64,000 nucleotides of DNA from the NCBI GenBank assembly GCA_949825065.1, contig OX463844.1, forward strand, positions 3,308,215-3,372,214, given 5' to 3'. Made by a program: the position numbers and the translations under genes. The notes beneath the pieces are model-generated. The model did no database searches and was not told the DNA's origin. It saw only the letters and a program-made list of their open reading frames with translations. The DNA is from Odontocerum albicorne (Eukaryota > Arthropoda > Insecta > Trichoptera > Odontoceridae). Positions 21,294 through 33,246 of the stretch are shown piece by piece (positions within the stretch are counted from its first letter, which is position 1; every line of letters begins with the position of its first letter).

Positions 21294-21890
21294 ATGTGTG
21301 TAGTGATAGTCTAACGCTCGCTTTTGTGTTTACTCGAAAATGTGTGTAGTGATAGTCTAACGATCGCTTTTGTGTTTACTCGAAAATGTGTGTAGTGATA
21401 GTTTAACGCTCGCTTTTGTGTTTACTCGAAAATGTGTGTAGTGATAGTCTAACGTTCGCTTTTGTGTTTACTCGAAAATGTGTGTAGTGATAGTCTAACG
21501 CTCGCTTTTGTGTTTACTCGAAAATGTGTGTAGTGATAGTCTAACGATCGCTTTTGTGTTTACTCGAAAATGTGTGTAGTGATAGTCTAACGCTCGCTTC
21601 TGTGTTTACTCGAAAATGTGTGTAGTGATAGTCTAACGCTCGCTTTTGTGTTTACTCGAAAATGTGTGTAGTGATAGTTTAACGCTCGCTTTTGTGTTTA
21701 CTCGAAAATGTGTGTAGTGATAGTCTAACGTTCGCTTTTGTGTTTACTCGAAAATGTGTGTAGTGATAGTCTAACGCTCGCTTTTGTGTTTACTCGAAAA
21801 TGTGTGTAGTGATAGTTTAACGCTCGCTTTTGTGTTTACTCGAAAATGTGTGTAGTAATAGTCTAACGCTCGTTTTTGTGTTTACTCGAA
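21294..21890. repeat. 46-bp tandem repeat, 13 copies
   Basis: TAGTGATAGTCTAACGCTCG recurs every 46 bp, from 21301 to 21853. The variable base in AACGNTCG and a C/T in AGTCTAAC/AGTTTAAC give a pattern in which units 3-5 recur as 9-11, indicating block duplication. Unit 13 has AATAGTC, as an edge copy would. Confidence 0.97.
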
Positions 21891-22225
21891 AAAAAAATGA
21901 CTTGATGGTATGAAGTAATTGTATGTACGAAGGGTTGATGTACGTAAGTCTGTACGTAAGTCAATATTTTCCCTTCTGTCTGACAAGGTTATGAGACTCA
22001 CAGATATGTTAACTGTTTAATTGAGACAATTTTAACTTAGAATAAATAATTTTTATTTTTCAATAACTAAACCTCAGAATATGTAAAAAAAAAGCCTTGA
22101 ATTGAATCCTAATTTTGTTAAAAATATTAATCGTTTGGCAAAAAATAGTTTTATATTCAAAGTACATTTTATCAGACCTGGAAATTAATATGCTTAAATT
22201 ATTATAACATGAAGAACCTTATTTA
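21891..22225. other. Unassigned
   Basis: No feature was recognised; AT-rich. Confidence 0.4.
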
Positions 22226-23040
22226 TTTAACACTTTTATTGCAAATAAAATCTGGCGGGTTTATTGCTAGGTGGTAATCTCTTCCAACCAACCAGACAAA
22301 AGTAAATGAAGCAAGTTACGCGGTCGCTTAAATCATTCAAATGAGTATCCATCCCCACGAAATCCATAATCATATACGTGAGCACATGTCTACAAACCCC
22401 ACAAAGAAGGACCATCACCCGAACATTATTTTTCATATAAAATGAGATATCATCAATCAAAAGGAATGTAGAGAGGAAAGTAAAAGAAAAATCAGGAATG
22501 AAACACGTTATTTTACTGACTAGAAATTAAGAGTTTTTTCAGTCGCTTCTTAAAGCTTGTCAAGGACGGAGCGAGTCTTATATTGGTTTGTAACTGATTC
22601 CAGAGTCTCACTGCATGGACAGTAAAGGACGACGTAAAAAAAGAGGAGCGGTGAACTGGAAAGGCCAATAAAAAATCTCTGTTTGAGCGTAGCGTTAATC
22701 CATCATTGGAAAGAAGCCGAAAAATTTCGGCGAGATAAGGTGCGGCGGGACAGTTAAGGATATACAATAGATACAGTATGTGAATTTGGCATCTATTTCT
22801 AACATTCAACTAGTTCACTGCCTTCTGGTATGAAGTTATATGATCGTACTTTCGTAGGTTGAAAATAAATCTTAGACACACATTTTGAAGACGCTGTAAT
22901 TTGTCCAGCTGTTCCTCTGTAACGTCCAAGTAACATACGTCCGCATAGTCCAGAATCGGAAAGAGCAGAGATTGTACTAGTAAAATTTTGGTTTTAGTAG
23001 GTAGGAAGCTTTGCAACACTTTAAAGGAATGAAGGCTGAA
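22226..23040 (-). pseudogene. LINE-D: end of RT ORF plus 3' UTR
   Basis: Minus-strand reading gives KTKILLVQSLLFPILDYADV, LDKLQRLQNVCLRFIFNL and KYDHITSYQKAVN, then a frame break, then VHAVRLWNQLQTNIRLAPSL and FKKRLKKLLISSQ with a stop at about 22513. These are the post-catalytic PILDYADV, LQRLQN and C-terminal WN-x-L ... FKKRLK motifs of CR1/Jockey-type LINEs. The 3' UTR holds a 74-codon open frame (22236-22460) and ends in the tail shared with SINE-A. Confidence 0.8.
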
Positions 23041-23065
23041 GAAGATCCTTCGGCTTACCTCATAT

Positions 23066-23160
23066 ACTCAACCTTCGTGATCTAGTGAGTAACGGTTGTC
23101 TTCCACACAAGTAGTTTAAGGTTCGTTCCCGATGACCCGATGACTAAAGTAATATTTATG
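23066..23160 (+). repeat. SINE-A head fragment
   Basis: CTTCGTGATCTAGTGAG (A box) and AAGGTTCGTTCCCGATG (B box) match the SINE-A head. The tail is missing. Confidence 0.6.
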
Positions 23161-23746
23161 TTTTATCGAAATAAAAAATCACTTAGCATAGCTCATCAGA
23201 GTATACAGAATTCAAAGAAAGTTTTTTTAAATTCAATTAATTTTAATATTGACTTACTTTTTTACTGAAACTTTGGAAAAGTTTTTCTACATCGGACTTT
23301 TTCCATCAATCATAAGCCAATTATTGTACATATAATATTTTGAATATTCGTAGATTTTAATAATTCAGATAAATGCCTTTTTATTTTGTCAAGTTGTATA
23401 ATTAATAATGATTTTAAGGTTTATTTTGTAATCGTCAAATTATCAAAAAATACGAATGCTTTTTAAAAGAAAACTCGGCCATACAAACTCAGAGTTTTAA
23501 TGAGGTCTTTATTTTGAAAAGGAAACTTGGACTACTGATTTCATCAGAGAAAAGATTCGATACTTGTTGAAGAGGCTGATTGAAATGGTAAATGATGTGA
23601 TTAATAAAAGTTATAAAAACTTTTACAAATTTGAAATAAAGTTATATTGTTTCAATTATTACATTAATCTTGACCTGTGAAAAATGTCGTTCAATGTTCC
23701 CTTAATGACAGGTTTAACGTCTTAAAAAAATATTTTCTATTACGCA
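23161..23746. other. Unassigned AT-rich stretch
   Basis: No repeat or ORF of interest was found. Confidence 0.4.
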
Positions 23747-23759
23747 GGTGGCATGTATT

Positions 23760-24190
23760 CCACGGCTCCGAATGCTGGACGATGTATAACTCTTACTCTA
23801 GGCAACTAGAAACTGCTGAAATGCGCATGCTAAGATGGTTAACAGGTGTGTCCCTAAGACACAAAATAAAAAGCTCACGCATTCGTGGAAGCCTAGGTTT
23901 TACAGACATCAATAGCAAGATGGAGGATAGGCGATTGAGATGGTATGGGCACGTTGGACGCAGAGCACCCGATCACATTGTGAACCAGGCAATCACCATG
24001 GATCTTCCTCGAATAACAACCAGAGGAAGACCAAAGAATTCATGGATGGTGCAAAAAGATAACCTGATGCAGAGGCACGGCCTGGGGGACGTAGTCCGGG
24101 ACAGAAGAGCATACAACCTGAGGACGAGGAGAGCTGACCCCAATAGACTTCGCAGACAGTGAGTTGGGATGGAGCCAGGGAGAAGAAGAA
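23760..24190 (+). pseudogene. RTE-type LINE 3' copy with 13-bp TSD
   Basis: It is flanked by GGTGGCATGTATT at 23747-23759 and 24191-24203. The frame reads ECWTMYNSYSRQLETAEMRM, LRWLTGVSLRHKIKSS, RLRWYGHVGRRAPDHIVNQA, TTRGRPKNSWM and ADPNRLRRQ, then a stop. The E-x-R-x-LRW-x-G and RLRWYGHV motifs with a GRPK-x-x-W tail are typical of the RTE C terminus. A GAAGAAGAA end is also usual. A perfect long duplication marks a recent insertion. Confidence 0.9.
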
Positions 24191-24203
24191 GGTGGCATGT
24201 ATT

Positions 24204-24839
24204 AGGAGAGAAAAATAGATAAACAAATATTATATAAATTTTCAACTTTGATATGTATTGGAAAATATGTTTGAAATTAACCTTAAGCTAAACATGCCAA
24301 CAAATTTAAAATAAAATAAAACGAACCAAAAATCACTGTGACATAATTAACGTTAACATTTACACTTTTATAGAATATTGCAATCGAGTTTATGAATATT
24401 TCGTACTTTTATAAATAGAAGGCGGGACATGGGGCGAGAATTATTGTTAATCGGTCTAATATACACGAACTAATTGCTATAAAATTTACTTCAGGCGCAT
24501 TTTTATAATTTTATTTAATGTAAAATAGTGGTTAATTAAGGGTTTATTTAAATACGTTTTTCTTATATTGAGTCACTTTGTAACTTCCCTAAAAATAGAA
24601 ATTAATTCCAAACACCTTCATAAATTATATTGGCAACGAAAAACCGAGTAGTGAATTGAAAGTTTTTCGTGTAAAAATGTTTTTTTTAACAATTTGTGAA
24701 ACAAAAATTTGGTGTAAAAAAATCGATCTAATTGTGAAGAACAATGAATCCTTTTTTAAAGTGATGAAAATATTTTAATTCAAAATACTCGGTATTTTCT
24801 TTATAAAAAAAATTACCTACCACTTATGGAATCAACTGA
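24204..24839. other. Unassigned AT-rich stretch
   Basis: No ORF or repeat match. TACTCGGTA near 24786 differs by one inserted G from the footprint 8-mer. Confidence 0.4.
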
Positions 24840-25950
24840 AGTATCATGAGTTAACACAAACATATCATCACACCATCTCATTTACGGGATAGGCAGAGAG
24901 CACAGAACACTCGACTTTCAAATCGTGACACATGTATTATTCTCGTCATCTACATCAATACTCTGAATTTAAACATTTCCTCCTTTCTAAATATCACACA
25001 TGCAATCCAACCATAATTTCCTTGATCTTCCTCTACCACGGCTTTCACTCACATTTGCATTGTATATTTGTTTTGTTAATATTTCTCCATTCATTCGTTG
25101 CACATGCCCAGATAATTTAAGACTGCTCTTCATTATCTTATTCAAAACATCAGCTTTAATTTTATATTCATCTATGTCATTTAATTTATAATTTTGTCAT
25201 ACATTGTCATCATATTTATTATTCCCAGTGCATGTACAGCATTTATGCTCTATTCAGTATTTTTGTCATACATTGTCACCATATTTATTATTTATTCCCA
25301 GTGCATGTACAGCATTTATGCTCTATTCAGTATTTTTGTCATACATTGTCACCATATTTCTTATTCCCAGTGCATGTGCAGCATTTATGCTCTATTCAGT
25401 ATTTTTGTCATATATTGTCACCATTTTTAATATTCCCAGTGCATGTACAGCATTTATGCTCTATTCAGTATTTCGTCATACATTGTCACCATATTTATCA
25501 TTCCCAGTGCATGTACAGCATTTATGCTCTATTCAGTATTTTTGTCATACATTGTCACCATATTTACTATTCCCAGTGCATGTACAGCATTTATGCTCTA
25601 TTCAGTATTTTTGTCATACATTGTCACCATATTTATTATTCCCAGTGCATGCACAGCATTTATGTTCTATTCAGTATTTTTGTCATACATTGTCACCATA
25701 TTTATTATTCCCAGTGCATGTACAGCATTTATGCTCTATTCAGTATTTTTGTCATACATTGTCACCATTTTTTTTATTACCAGTGCATGTTCAGCATTTA
25801 TGCTCTATTCAGTATTTTTGTCATACATTGTCACCATATTTATTATTCCCATTGCATGTACAGCATTTATGCTCTATTCAGTATTTTTCTACATCTCCTT
25901 CCATACGTCAAAATTGGTATTAAAATATTGTTGGGGACTTTCATATAAGC
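24840..25950 (-). pseudogene. LINE-T tail with internal 69-bp array
   Basis: On the minus strand, the array (which corresponds to the RLNAVEMRALRRMRG segment of the tail) is followed by segments matching KTFLDQ-type and CGMNVR-type residues, then by the TCTCTGCC-type 3' end at about 24890. The counterpart without an array is the copy at 32740-33180. Confidence 0.65.
25196..25888. repeat. 69-bp tandem repeat, 10 copies
   Basis: GTCATACATTGTCACCATAT recurs at about 25196, 25265, 25338, 25407, 25475, 25543, 25612, 25681, 25750 and 25820, mostly every 68-70 bp. Because 69 is a multiple of 3, ORFs of 188-239 codons run through on the plus strand, but these are translations of the repeat. Confidence 0.95.
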
Positions 25951-26164
25951 AGATTTTGATTCTTTCCTCCCCAATATTATATACAACTATTAGCCCCGTC
26001 GTTCTCTGACTGGCACTACCAGAAACACAGAGCAGTGCGTTGCGAATCTCGCTGGCACATATACTCGTAGGTGATTTTTTTTTCTTTCATCAATCCCCAC
26101 AGTCTTATTATTCCGAAACCCTTAATTGCATAGCGACTTAATTATTCCGTAATCTGCTTGTCTA
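25951..26164. other. Unassigned, with one footprint 8-mer
   Basis: TACTCGTA lies at 26062-26069. No other feature was seen. Confidence 0.4.
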
Positions 26165-26168
26165 TTAA

Positions 26169-26697
26169 CCATTGGCCATCTGACGGTACAAATTTGTACC
26201 ACCAGATTTAAACGTTCATTCTAGCATTATACGAGTACATCAAAATTTGTTTGATCAATTCCTGTCATCACATCACACATGTGTACTGATATTTTACAAT
26301 GCAAACAGTATTGGAACGTGTATTTATTAAAAATGCCACCAGGTATTTCAGATGAATGTTGACTGTCACACTGATTGGACGCGTGTTTTATTGTTCATTT
26401 TTGGATATAAAAATATTTATGAAAATGGCAGGTAAGTGTGTTTATTGAAATTAGAAGTTCATTAACAATTGTTTTTGTAAAATTGATTGATATAAAAACA
26501 CGATTGTTCAAAACATATTTGTCGTTTTTTTATGCCTTTGTTCACTGACGGTTCAAATTTGTACCACCCTTTTTTGGATGACTTAGAATTAAAAAAAAAA
26601 TTAATCCCTCTCTAACATCCTACTACAAGAGATATTTAACAAAAAAATGCAATTAACAAGTTATTTCTATGTTCAGGTAACAAAGGGTTAAGTAACT
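26169..26697. mobile_element. Candidate piggyBac-type element, TTAA flanked
   Basis: TTAA at 26165-26168 and 26698-26701 flank CCATTGGCC and CAAAGGG ends, though the inverted match is short. The perfect 16-bp palindrome GGTACAAATTTGTACC near the left end recurs near the right end as GGTTCAAATTTGTACC. ATGGCAGGTAAGTG near 26425 could be a relic first exon with its donor site. TACGAGTA lies at 26230. Confidence 0.5.
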
Positions 26698-26759
26698 TCA
26701 AATATCAAGATTGAATAAAATAGTAACCTGCACACACACACGCTATAGTTCATTACAAA

Positions 26760-27500
26760 CATTCAACATCTTTCTTTTTAAACAAACAAACAAAAAATGA
26801 AACAACAAAAATAAAATTATAGAAAAACAAACATGTTTGCGTAAAACCAAAACAAAAGTTTAACAAAGTGAAAAACCAGCTTGTGTTCATAAAAACTAAA
26901 TTAAAGTTAATCAAAGAGAAAAACAAACAAGTTGGCATAAGAACAAAATTAGAGAAAAACAAACATGCTCGCCTTAAAACTAAATTAACAATAAACAAGA
27001 GAGAAACTAACATGTTTGCATAAAACAAAATTAAAATTAGAGAAAAACAAACATGTTTACAAAACGAAAGTTTAACAAAGTGAAAAATAAACATGTATTC
27101 ATAAAAACTAAATTAAAGTTTATCAAAGAGAAAAACGAACAAGTTGGCATAAGAACAAAATTAGAGAAAAACAAACATGCTCGCCTTAAAACTAAATTAA
27201 CGTTAAACAAGAAAGAAACTAACATGTTTGCATAAAACAAAATTAAAATTAGATAAAAACCAACATGTTTACAAAACGAAAGTTTAACAAAGTGAAAAAT
27301 ATACATGTATTCATAAAAACTAAATTAAAGTTAATCAAAGAGAAAAACAAACAAGTTGCCATAAGAACAAAATTAGAGAAAAACAAACATGCTCGCCTTA
27401 AAACTAAATTAACGTTAAACAAGAGAAAAACTAACGTATTTGCATAAAACAAAACTAAAGTTTAAGGAAGAGAGAAATAAACTTATTCGCTTGAACTAAA
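26760..27500. repeat. 212-220-bp higher-order tandem repeat, about 3 units
   Basis: ACATGTTT-anchored units recur near 26831, 27051 and 27263. Each large unit is built of about five diverged sub-units of roughly 42 bp with the pattern AAAACAAACATGTTTGC followed by AAATTAAAGTT. The Phe/Leu-rich minus-strand ORFs (67-113 codons) are low-complexity artefacts. Confidence 0.9.
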
Positions 27501-27846
27501 GGTAAGCAAAGGGGAAAAAACCCAAAAAAATCAATTTTTTCGTTGCCACTATCTTGAATAAAATTCGAAGAAAAAAAAATTAAATAAAGTACCCATATTA
27601 TTTAATATTATTAAAAGTGAAATTTATTTAACTTACTTTAACTTTGAAGCTAAAGCTTTTTAAGTACTTTGAAATTGAAAAGTAACATAGACTTAAATAC
27701 CCTTGAGATTAGCGTGACTTAAGCATACGATAACTTTGTAATAAAAATACATTATAAAATACACCTCATTGGTAGTTTTCGAGTGATTTAATATCGTAAA
27801 GGCCATTACGTATAGCCGTATTTTTATGGATATTTGAACTTTTAAA
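27501..27846. other. Unassigned AT-rich stretch
   Basis: No feature was recognised. Confidence 0.45.
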
Positions 27847-28080
27847 ACGAACTCCGTGATCTAGTTAGAAAGACCTATTTGTCAGTCCCGGGGTTCCGGG
27901 TTTTATTCCCATTGGAACTCAGCTTTAAATAAATGATTTCTGTCTTTTTTTTCACTTAAGGTCTTTTGAACTTATTTTTGGTTGGTTGAAAAATACGGCA
28001 TTATGGTCACATTTCAATAAGCCCTCAGGTTACCAGGTTATAGTGAAATTGTGATACAAAGCAATACAATCCAATTATTT
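27847..28080 (+). repeat. SINE-A copy
   Basis: The head is CTCCGTGATCTAGTTAG, the B-box region CCGGGTTTTATTCCCATTGG. The body has TTTCACTTAAGGTC and the tail GGTTGGTTGAAAAATACG, with CAATACAATCC at the end. Confidence 0.75.
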
Positions 28081-28134
28081 ATAAAGATTTATCTTCGTAA
28101 TTCTTTAGCACTATTTGTTATGTGTAATGATTGA

Positions 28135-28270
28135 CAACCTCTGTGGCGTAGTTTGTAAGACATTTAACTTTCACCCGGGAGTTTCTGGTTTGATTTTCGA
28201 AGGTTAACCGAAAAAAGATAGGGTACTAATTGAGTAATAGTTCCTCTAAAATAGATGCGTGAGAGTATTC
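28135..28270 (+). repeat. tRNA-like SINE head, second type
   Basis: CTGTGGCGTAGTTTGTAAG and TCTGGTTTGATTTTCGAAGG form an A/B-box pair. The sequence after it resembles that at 50470-50560 rather than SINE-A. Confidence 0.5.
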
Positions 28271-28306
28271 TTGCCTTTTCTCGTTTATTAGAGGGCAAAT
28301 ACGTGC

Positions 28307-28356
28307 GTTGACGAATTTCATGTTCCATTGACGTTGACGAATTTCATGTTCCATTG
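28307..28356. repeat. 25-bp direct duplication
   Basis: GTTGACGAATTTCATGTTCC occurs twice, 25 bp apart. The word GTTGACGAA-x-TTCA-x-GTT also occurs in the 40-bp array at 15332. Confidence 0.85.
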
Positions 28357-29689
28357 ATTCTTAATCCGAAGGCTCGTAAAATAGACCTGAAGAAGATATT
28401 GTCTTTCAGCCACCTTCTTGCATATACCCACATCACCAATTCGGATATGTTGAAGGAAAATGAAAAGAAAAAAAGATAATAAAACAAAAATAAATAGCAT
28501 ACAGTGATATTTCATAACAAATTATGATATTTTCCAAAAGTCTGTGTATATTTACAAATATTGCAATCACATTTGATATTTAATGATTCAAAAAGGGTTT
28601 GTTATATAAGAAAATATTCACAAGCATTTTGGACGCCCCTAAAATCCACTTTAATATTTTTCTGGATTATTGGAACTGAGTTAAAATTTATGACAAGGAC
28701 ACCATTAAAATTAATGCATGTTGTTTTGAGGCGAAAATTTTATGGCGCTCTTAACTTTTTATGGGGTATATTTTCGAAAATGAGGTTTAAATATAAAAGA
28801 TAGCAAATGCATATCTACCTCAAAGCTTTGAAGTTAATATTTATTTTCATAGTTAGAAAAATATATGATTATATCATCATAAACTTCTGGGATCAACTTT
28901 TTGCTCATATTGGACTTGCTGGCATATTATTGTCGAGCTTTTATCACCAAAAAAAAAAACTCGGTCTTCGAAGAGCTTTTCTCCTTACACTGTAAACTGT
29001 TTACAGTTAAATCAGTGAAAGTTTTACATTGTCTTAAAAAAAAACTTTTCGTTTATTATCTTGATTATTTAATAAACATTTTTGGTGTTGATGTGTTGGT
29101 ACAAATCATCCTAGTGTGGATAGATTGCCAATTCAAAAAAAAATCCTTTAGAAATTCTGTGCTTTCCAATTATCTTATGTATAAACATATTTCACTTTGA
29201 ATTTATCCTTTCCATTTTCATCCCTTTACTATTCAGAAGTATCGAGTGGTTTAATGGACGATCGTGCGTACTTATAAGTTCATTTTGATGGAGTTGCAGA
29301 TTGAAGAGAGGCTCTGTTTCATATGCATAGAACGTATATTTCAGTTTTTATTTCATATTTTCAAGGAGATGCCTGGCATCTAGACAAGCTGCAGGTGGTG
29401 GGTGTAGTAAAGGGAGCCAGATTGCTGGGATAATCCCCCTTCAGACGCAGTTATCTTATAAAAGGTTCTAAGAGTCCTTAAAATAAGTTTGTAGTATAGC
29501 TCAGGATCTAATATCCCACGTCTCGCTGACATGCATGTCTTATGTCTATAATATTTTTTCAAGTGGTAATATAACGTGACTGTTCTGTAAATAACAAAAG
29601 CGTAATAAGTGATAAAATAAATCATGTTTTAATAAAAAAGCTGAAACGCTTAGTTTCTAGTTGATATGCATTTACAAAACCTTAATTGA
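28357..29689. other. Unassigned; small unrecognised ORFs
   Basis: Plus-strand ORFs of 62-99 codons at 28561-29200 overlap in different frames and are rich in Phe, Leu and Lys. They may be remnants of one frameshifted gene or element, but no motif identifies it. The minus-strand ORF 29380-29625 is also unrecognised. Confidence 0.3.
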
Positions 29690-29862
29690 AATTGTATTGT
29701 AGTGTAATTTCGTTGTATATAGTACAATCTAGCGGGTTTATTGTAACATGGAAATAACTTTCAAACAACCAGAGAAATGTTAAATTGCCTTTAGTAAAAT
29801 CAGGTCCCAACAAAAATCAAATCTGCAATCCTTGGGTTGGAGGTCAGACGTATTTCTTCCTT
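29690..29862 (-). repeat. SINE-A copy, diverged
   Basis: The plus strand shows the complement of the SINE-A tail (ATTGTATTGTAGTGTAATTT, then GCGGGTTTATTG, then ACAACCAGAGAAATGTTAAA), with a degraded head near 29830-29860. Confidence 0.65.
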
Positions 29863-29944
29863 GGTCGCATCGGAAACATAATCATATTAAACGCTTTTTA
29901 AACTTTGGTTTGTTATAACCTTATTTCCACGTTTTGAATATTTT

Positions 29945-30440
29945 TTAGATTTTCTTTTTTTATTTATTTTACAAATGATTTATTGCCTTTCATTTGTCGT
30001 GTCCCCAGTAAACTAGGCTTTTGCCTGTATATCATTGAGGACATTAGCATGAAAAAATAATTCGATACTTCGTTCCGATTTTTTATTTTATAAAACCCCG
30101 TCGTTTATTCTCATCAACCTGACAAACAGTGACACTCAATTACATATGTATACATCACGCAAAATCAAACTCCTCACACTTCATCACTCTAGACATACCA
30201 ATAACATTCATCCCACAATATACCGCACATAATCATAAAAACAAAAATATAAATACGAAGTCACAAAAAACACCACACTCAAGAGCTCACGCAAACCTTT
30301 TCCACAAGTCATTCCTCTTGAAGCCCAAGTACTCAAACTCTTGTCGCAAAAGCAACCCCGCTCCGATCGACTGCCTAAATTGTTTTCCTCTCTTTGCCTT
30401 TATTGAATTCGGTACCCCATTGTATGTCATGGGAGCTAAA
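29945..30440. repeat. Dispersed repeat E, copy 1
   Basis: TCCCCAGTAAACTAGGCTTT, TCAACCTGACAAACAGTGAC, TCAAACTCCTCACACTTC and TTTATTGAATTCGG recur in the same order at 34235-34840 and 61800-62352. All three lie in the same orientation. A T-rich or ATT-rich left edge suggests each is the complement of a retroelement 3' region. The 104-codon ORF here is not conserved as a frame and is not called. Confidence 0.7.
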
Positions 30441-31210
30441 TAGGCATATTACCTTTGGGCAAAATATTTTTTAACTCAAGTTTGTATGTAGCATTTTTTT
30501 TCACGACAGTGGTCAATTGAGAGTTGTCGAATGTCGAGATGTTCTAAATATAGAAAGATTGGCTGTAATTAATAATGAAACTTTTTAATTATTTTTCTAG
30601 GCTGAAATTGTTTAAAATTTTGTATTATTTCCTTTTAACAACAATTCCGAATTCGATAATGTGGTAATCGCATTACAATGTCCACAGAACATACTCACTT
30701 TATATTTTATCAGATACTCTTGGTATATTGTGAATATATATCGATTCCATAATAATTCATCTGTCTCTATTTATCCACCCTTCGTGCGCGTCCACTTCGT
30801 TCCATTACCACAGTTGCGCGTTTTTATTTGGTTCATAGTTTTCATCGATTTCGTCGAATTGATACTCGGTAGGCTATCCCTCGTGATTGAGTATGATTGT
30901 CAACCATCTTGTGGATGGAATAAATCTATGCGTGAATTCGTTTATTGTGTAAAAACTGTTGCACTTCAGCAATCATACAGTATTGTCAGATCCAGCCCTT
31001 AAATCCTTTGGCAAGGATATCAAAGTTCCAAAACGATCAGCAGGTTATATCTGCTGCAGTCCTTTTTTAGGCAAAGTTACATTTATAAAGGTTTCAAATT
31101 GAGCGGTTTTTTATATTCTAATTTGTTTAATTCTTAAATAAAATACACAAGTTGCTTTGATTTTAAAAAACTTTTCAATTGTCATTGAAGTATAATGTAT
31201 GACATTTAAA
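30441..31210. other. Unassigned; 113-codon ORF at 30661-31002
   Basis: The plus ORF has hydrophobic stretches (FIWFIVFIDFVELILGRLSL) but no recognisable domain and no clear initiation context. It may be chance. Confidence 0.25.
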
Positions 31211-31224
31211 CACAAAAAAAAATA

Positions 31225-31470
31225 TCCGGCAAATGTACACATCTTGCAGATCTACAGATGTCCACTCTTTTGTCAACATTTTCGATGACATTTTGGCGTA
31301 ATTACGGTTCTAACTCACCAATACCGCGAATAATTTCATCCTTCAGCTCAGGAATGGATCGGGGGTCATTCTTATGGAGCTGGTTTTTCACGTAACGCCA
31401 GAGATAATAGTCCAACAGTGTCAGATCCCATGATCTTGGTGGCCAATTAACATCACCGTTTCCGGAGATT
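31225..31470 (-). pseudogene. mariner-type transposase C-terminal fragment
   Basis: Minus-strand translation gives DVNWPPRSWDLTLLDYYLWR, YVKNQLHKNDPRSIPELKDE and IIRGIGELEP, a stop, then LRQNVIENVDKRVD. WPPRS-x-DLT-x-LDY-x-LW is the block with the third catalytic acidic residue of Tc1/mariner-family transposases of the DDE_3 group. The internal TAA and missing N-terminal two thirds make it a dead fragment. Confidence 0.8.
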
Positions 31471-31824
31471 ACAATACATAAAATAATTCAACAATGTAAA
31501 CGCGTTGTTGTATCATAAACGACTCCATTTTTTTATAAATGTTATACATTACACTTCTCAAATGTCACAAGACTCAGGCAATTTCGCGACGCAATCTGTG
31601 TTTTATCCAAGAATTAAAAAAAAACGTACAATTTGAAAGACCCTTTATAACGAAATTTGATTAGTAGCTCGATAAGAATTCAGGATATGCAAGAAATACA
31701 CTATAAAAATGTACATTCAGATTTAAAACGGTTTAAGCGTAAAACCTTTCAGAAAGTGTATCCATTAGGAATCGAACCTGGGGCGTCAGCTTGCTTAGCG
31801 TGAAAGGAAACCGTTATTGATATT

Positions 31825-32025
31825 TATTTATTACACTTTTATTGTGCACAGTACAACCTGATGGGCTTATTGCCACGTTGCAATCTCATTTCAACAAACC
31901 AGAAAAATGTTAAAGAGGCCTTAAGTGAGAATCAGACTGGAATATTTTTTAAAAGAAATTTGGGTTCCAACGGGAATCGAACTATGCCACGGAGGTCGAA
32001 CTGTTAAACCACGGTCGCCGACAAC
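31825..32025 (-). repeat. SINE-A copy
   Basis: The plus strand shows the complement: ACACTTTTATTGTGCACAG (tail), ATTGCCACGTTGCAATCTC, then GGTTCCAACGGGAATCGAAC (B box) and GGTCGAACTGTTAAACC. Confidence 0.8.
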
Positions 32026-32739
32026 GATTAACTAATCATCGGTTTACTGGGTAAATTTGGTTCCACAAATTGGCTAAACTAGGTAAACAAGTTATTAAGA
32101 AGTGATATTAGTTAATTCGCAACTCCAATACACGGAAGCCGAGATCAAAAGAGTTTGCCGCCGCGCAACAATTTAAGCACAGTACCGGAAGTTTCTTTAC
32201 CGTTTTCCGTCGGAATGCTTTGATTCTGTACTCCTCTCTTCTGCTCTGTAGTGCCGCGCTTCCAACTTTTCCCATACTCAAAGGACAACTTAGTCTTGCA
32301 TCGTACTTTATATAAGCAATATCATAATTTCGTTTCGCACCTCAAAATATTCGGTGAAATTTACCGAAAATTGATCAAAGGCGTGTGTTTTAAATGGGTT
32401 AAGAATGAAAAACCCTAAAGTGCATTGGGATACAAATTTACATCATGATAATTAAAAAAAATATGATAAATGCAAGACTATGGGAATAAAATAATATGGT
32501 ACAACTATAACTCTTGTCGACTATTTGCAAAAAAAAAATTAACAAAAGGCTTTTGTATATAAAAAAAATATTTTTAATTCTGACAGTTGGAGCAAATGAT
32601 GAATCAACTTTTTACTACGTTTTAAGAATTAATTAAACCACAATAAAAGTGTTTTAGAAGTTGAAAAGGGAAAAATAATAACAATTCAGGTATGTTTTAT
32701 TTATTTACACAATAATTTTCATGTAAAAACTTATCTGCA
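32026..32739. other. Unassigned
   Basis: Modest GC at 32130-32290 and AT-rich elsewhere. No ORF or repeat match was found. Confidence 0.4.
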
Positions 32740-33180
32740 TGGTAAAAAATAACAAAATATGTGTGAAGCAAATTTTACTTAAAATCCATACACCGTCTTT
32801 TACAACTTATACGATTTTTCTGACTTTCTACGTTTCATTTTTTCATTATATTATTCACTTGATTAATCAAACTTTCTTTGGTCTTGCACTCACATGCATT
32901 CCACTCACATTTGTACTGCGTATCTGTTTTGTTAGTATTTCTTCATTCATTCGTTCCACATGCCCAAACATCATAGAGCTCTTCTTTATCTTACTCAAGT
33001 TATCAGCTTTAAGTTCACATTCATGTCTAATCATTTCATTTTGTATTATTTCACAAATTGTCACTCCACGCATTCGTCTCAAAGCACGCATTTCTACAGC
33101 ATTTAATCGGTTCCATTCAGTCTTTTTCTGGTCCATATTTTACTTCCATACAACAAACTTGGCACCAAAATGTTAGTGTG
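32740..33180 (-). pseudogene. LINE-T tail, best-preserved reading frame
   Basis: Minus-strand ORF 32867-33136 reads DQKKTEWNRLNAVEMRALRR, MRGVTICEIIQNEMIRHECE, IKKSSMMFGHVERMNEEILT and KQIRSTNVSGMHVSARPKKV. EMRALRRMRGVT followed by FGHVERM and RPKK is the standard RTE-type C-terminal series. It is the array-free counterpart of 24840-25950. Confidence 0.82.
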
Positions 33181-33246
33181 AATTAGATGTCGAATGGTAA
33201 TATTTTATACTTCATATGGATAATATGCAAGACGCTGGGCCTTTTT

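Noticed and set aside
21301..21890. TACTCGAA repeated 13 times considered as extra footprints
   Set aside because: It is one array unit amplified and lacks the closing TA.
25204..26009. ORFs of 188-239 codons, the second longest in the window
   Set aside because: They exist because the 69-bp repeat unit is a multiple of three and free of stops in several frames; the peptide simply repeats 23 residues.
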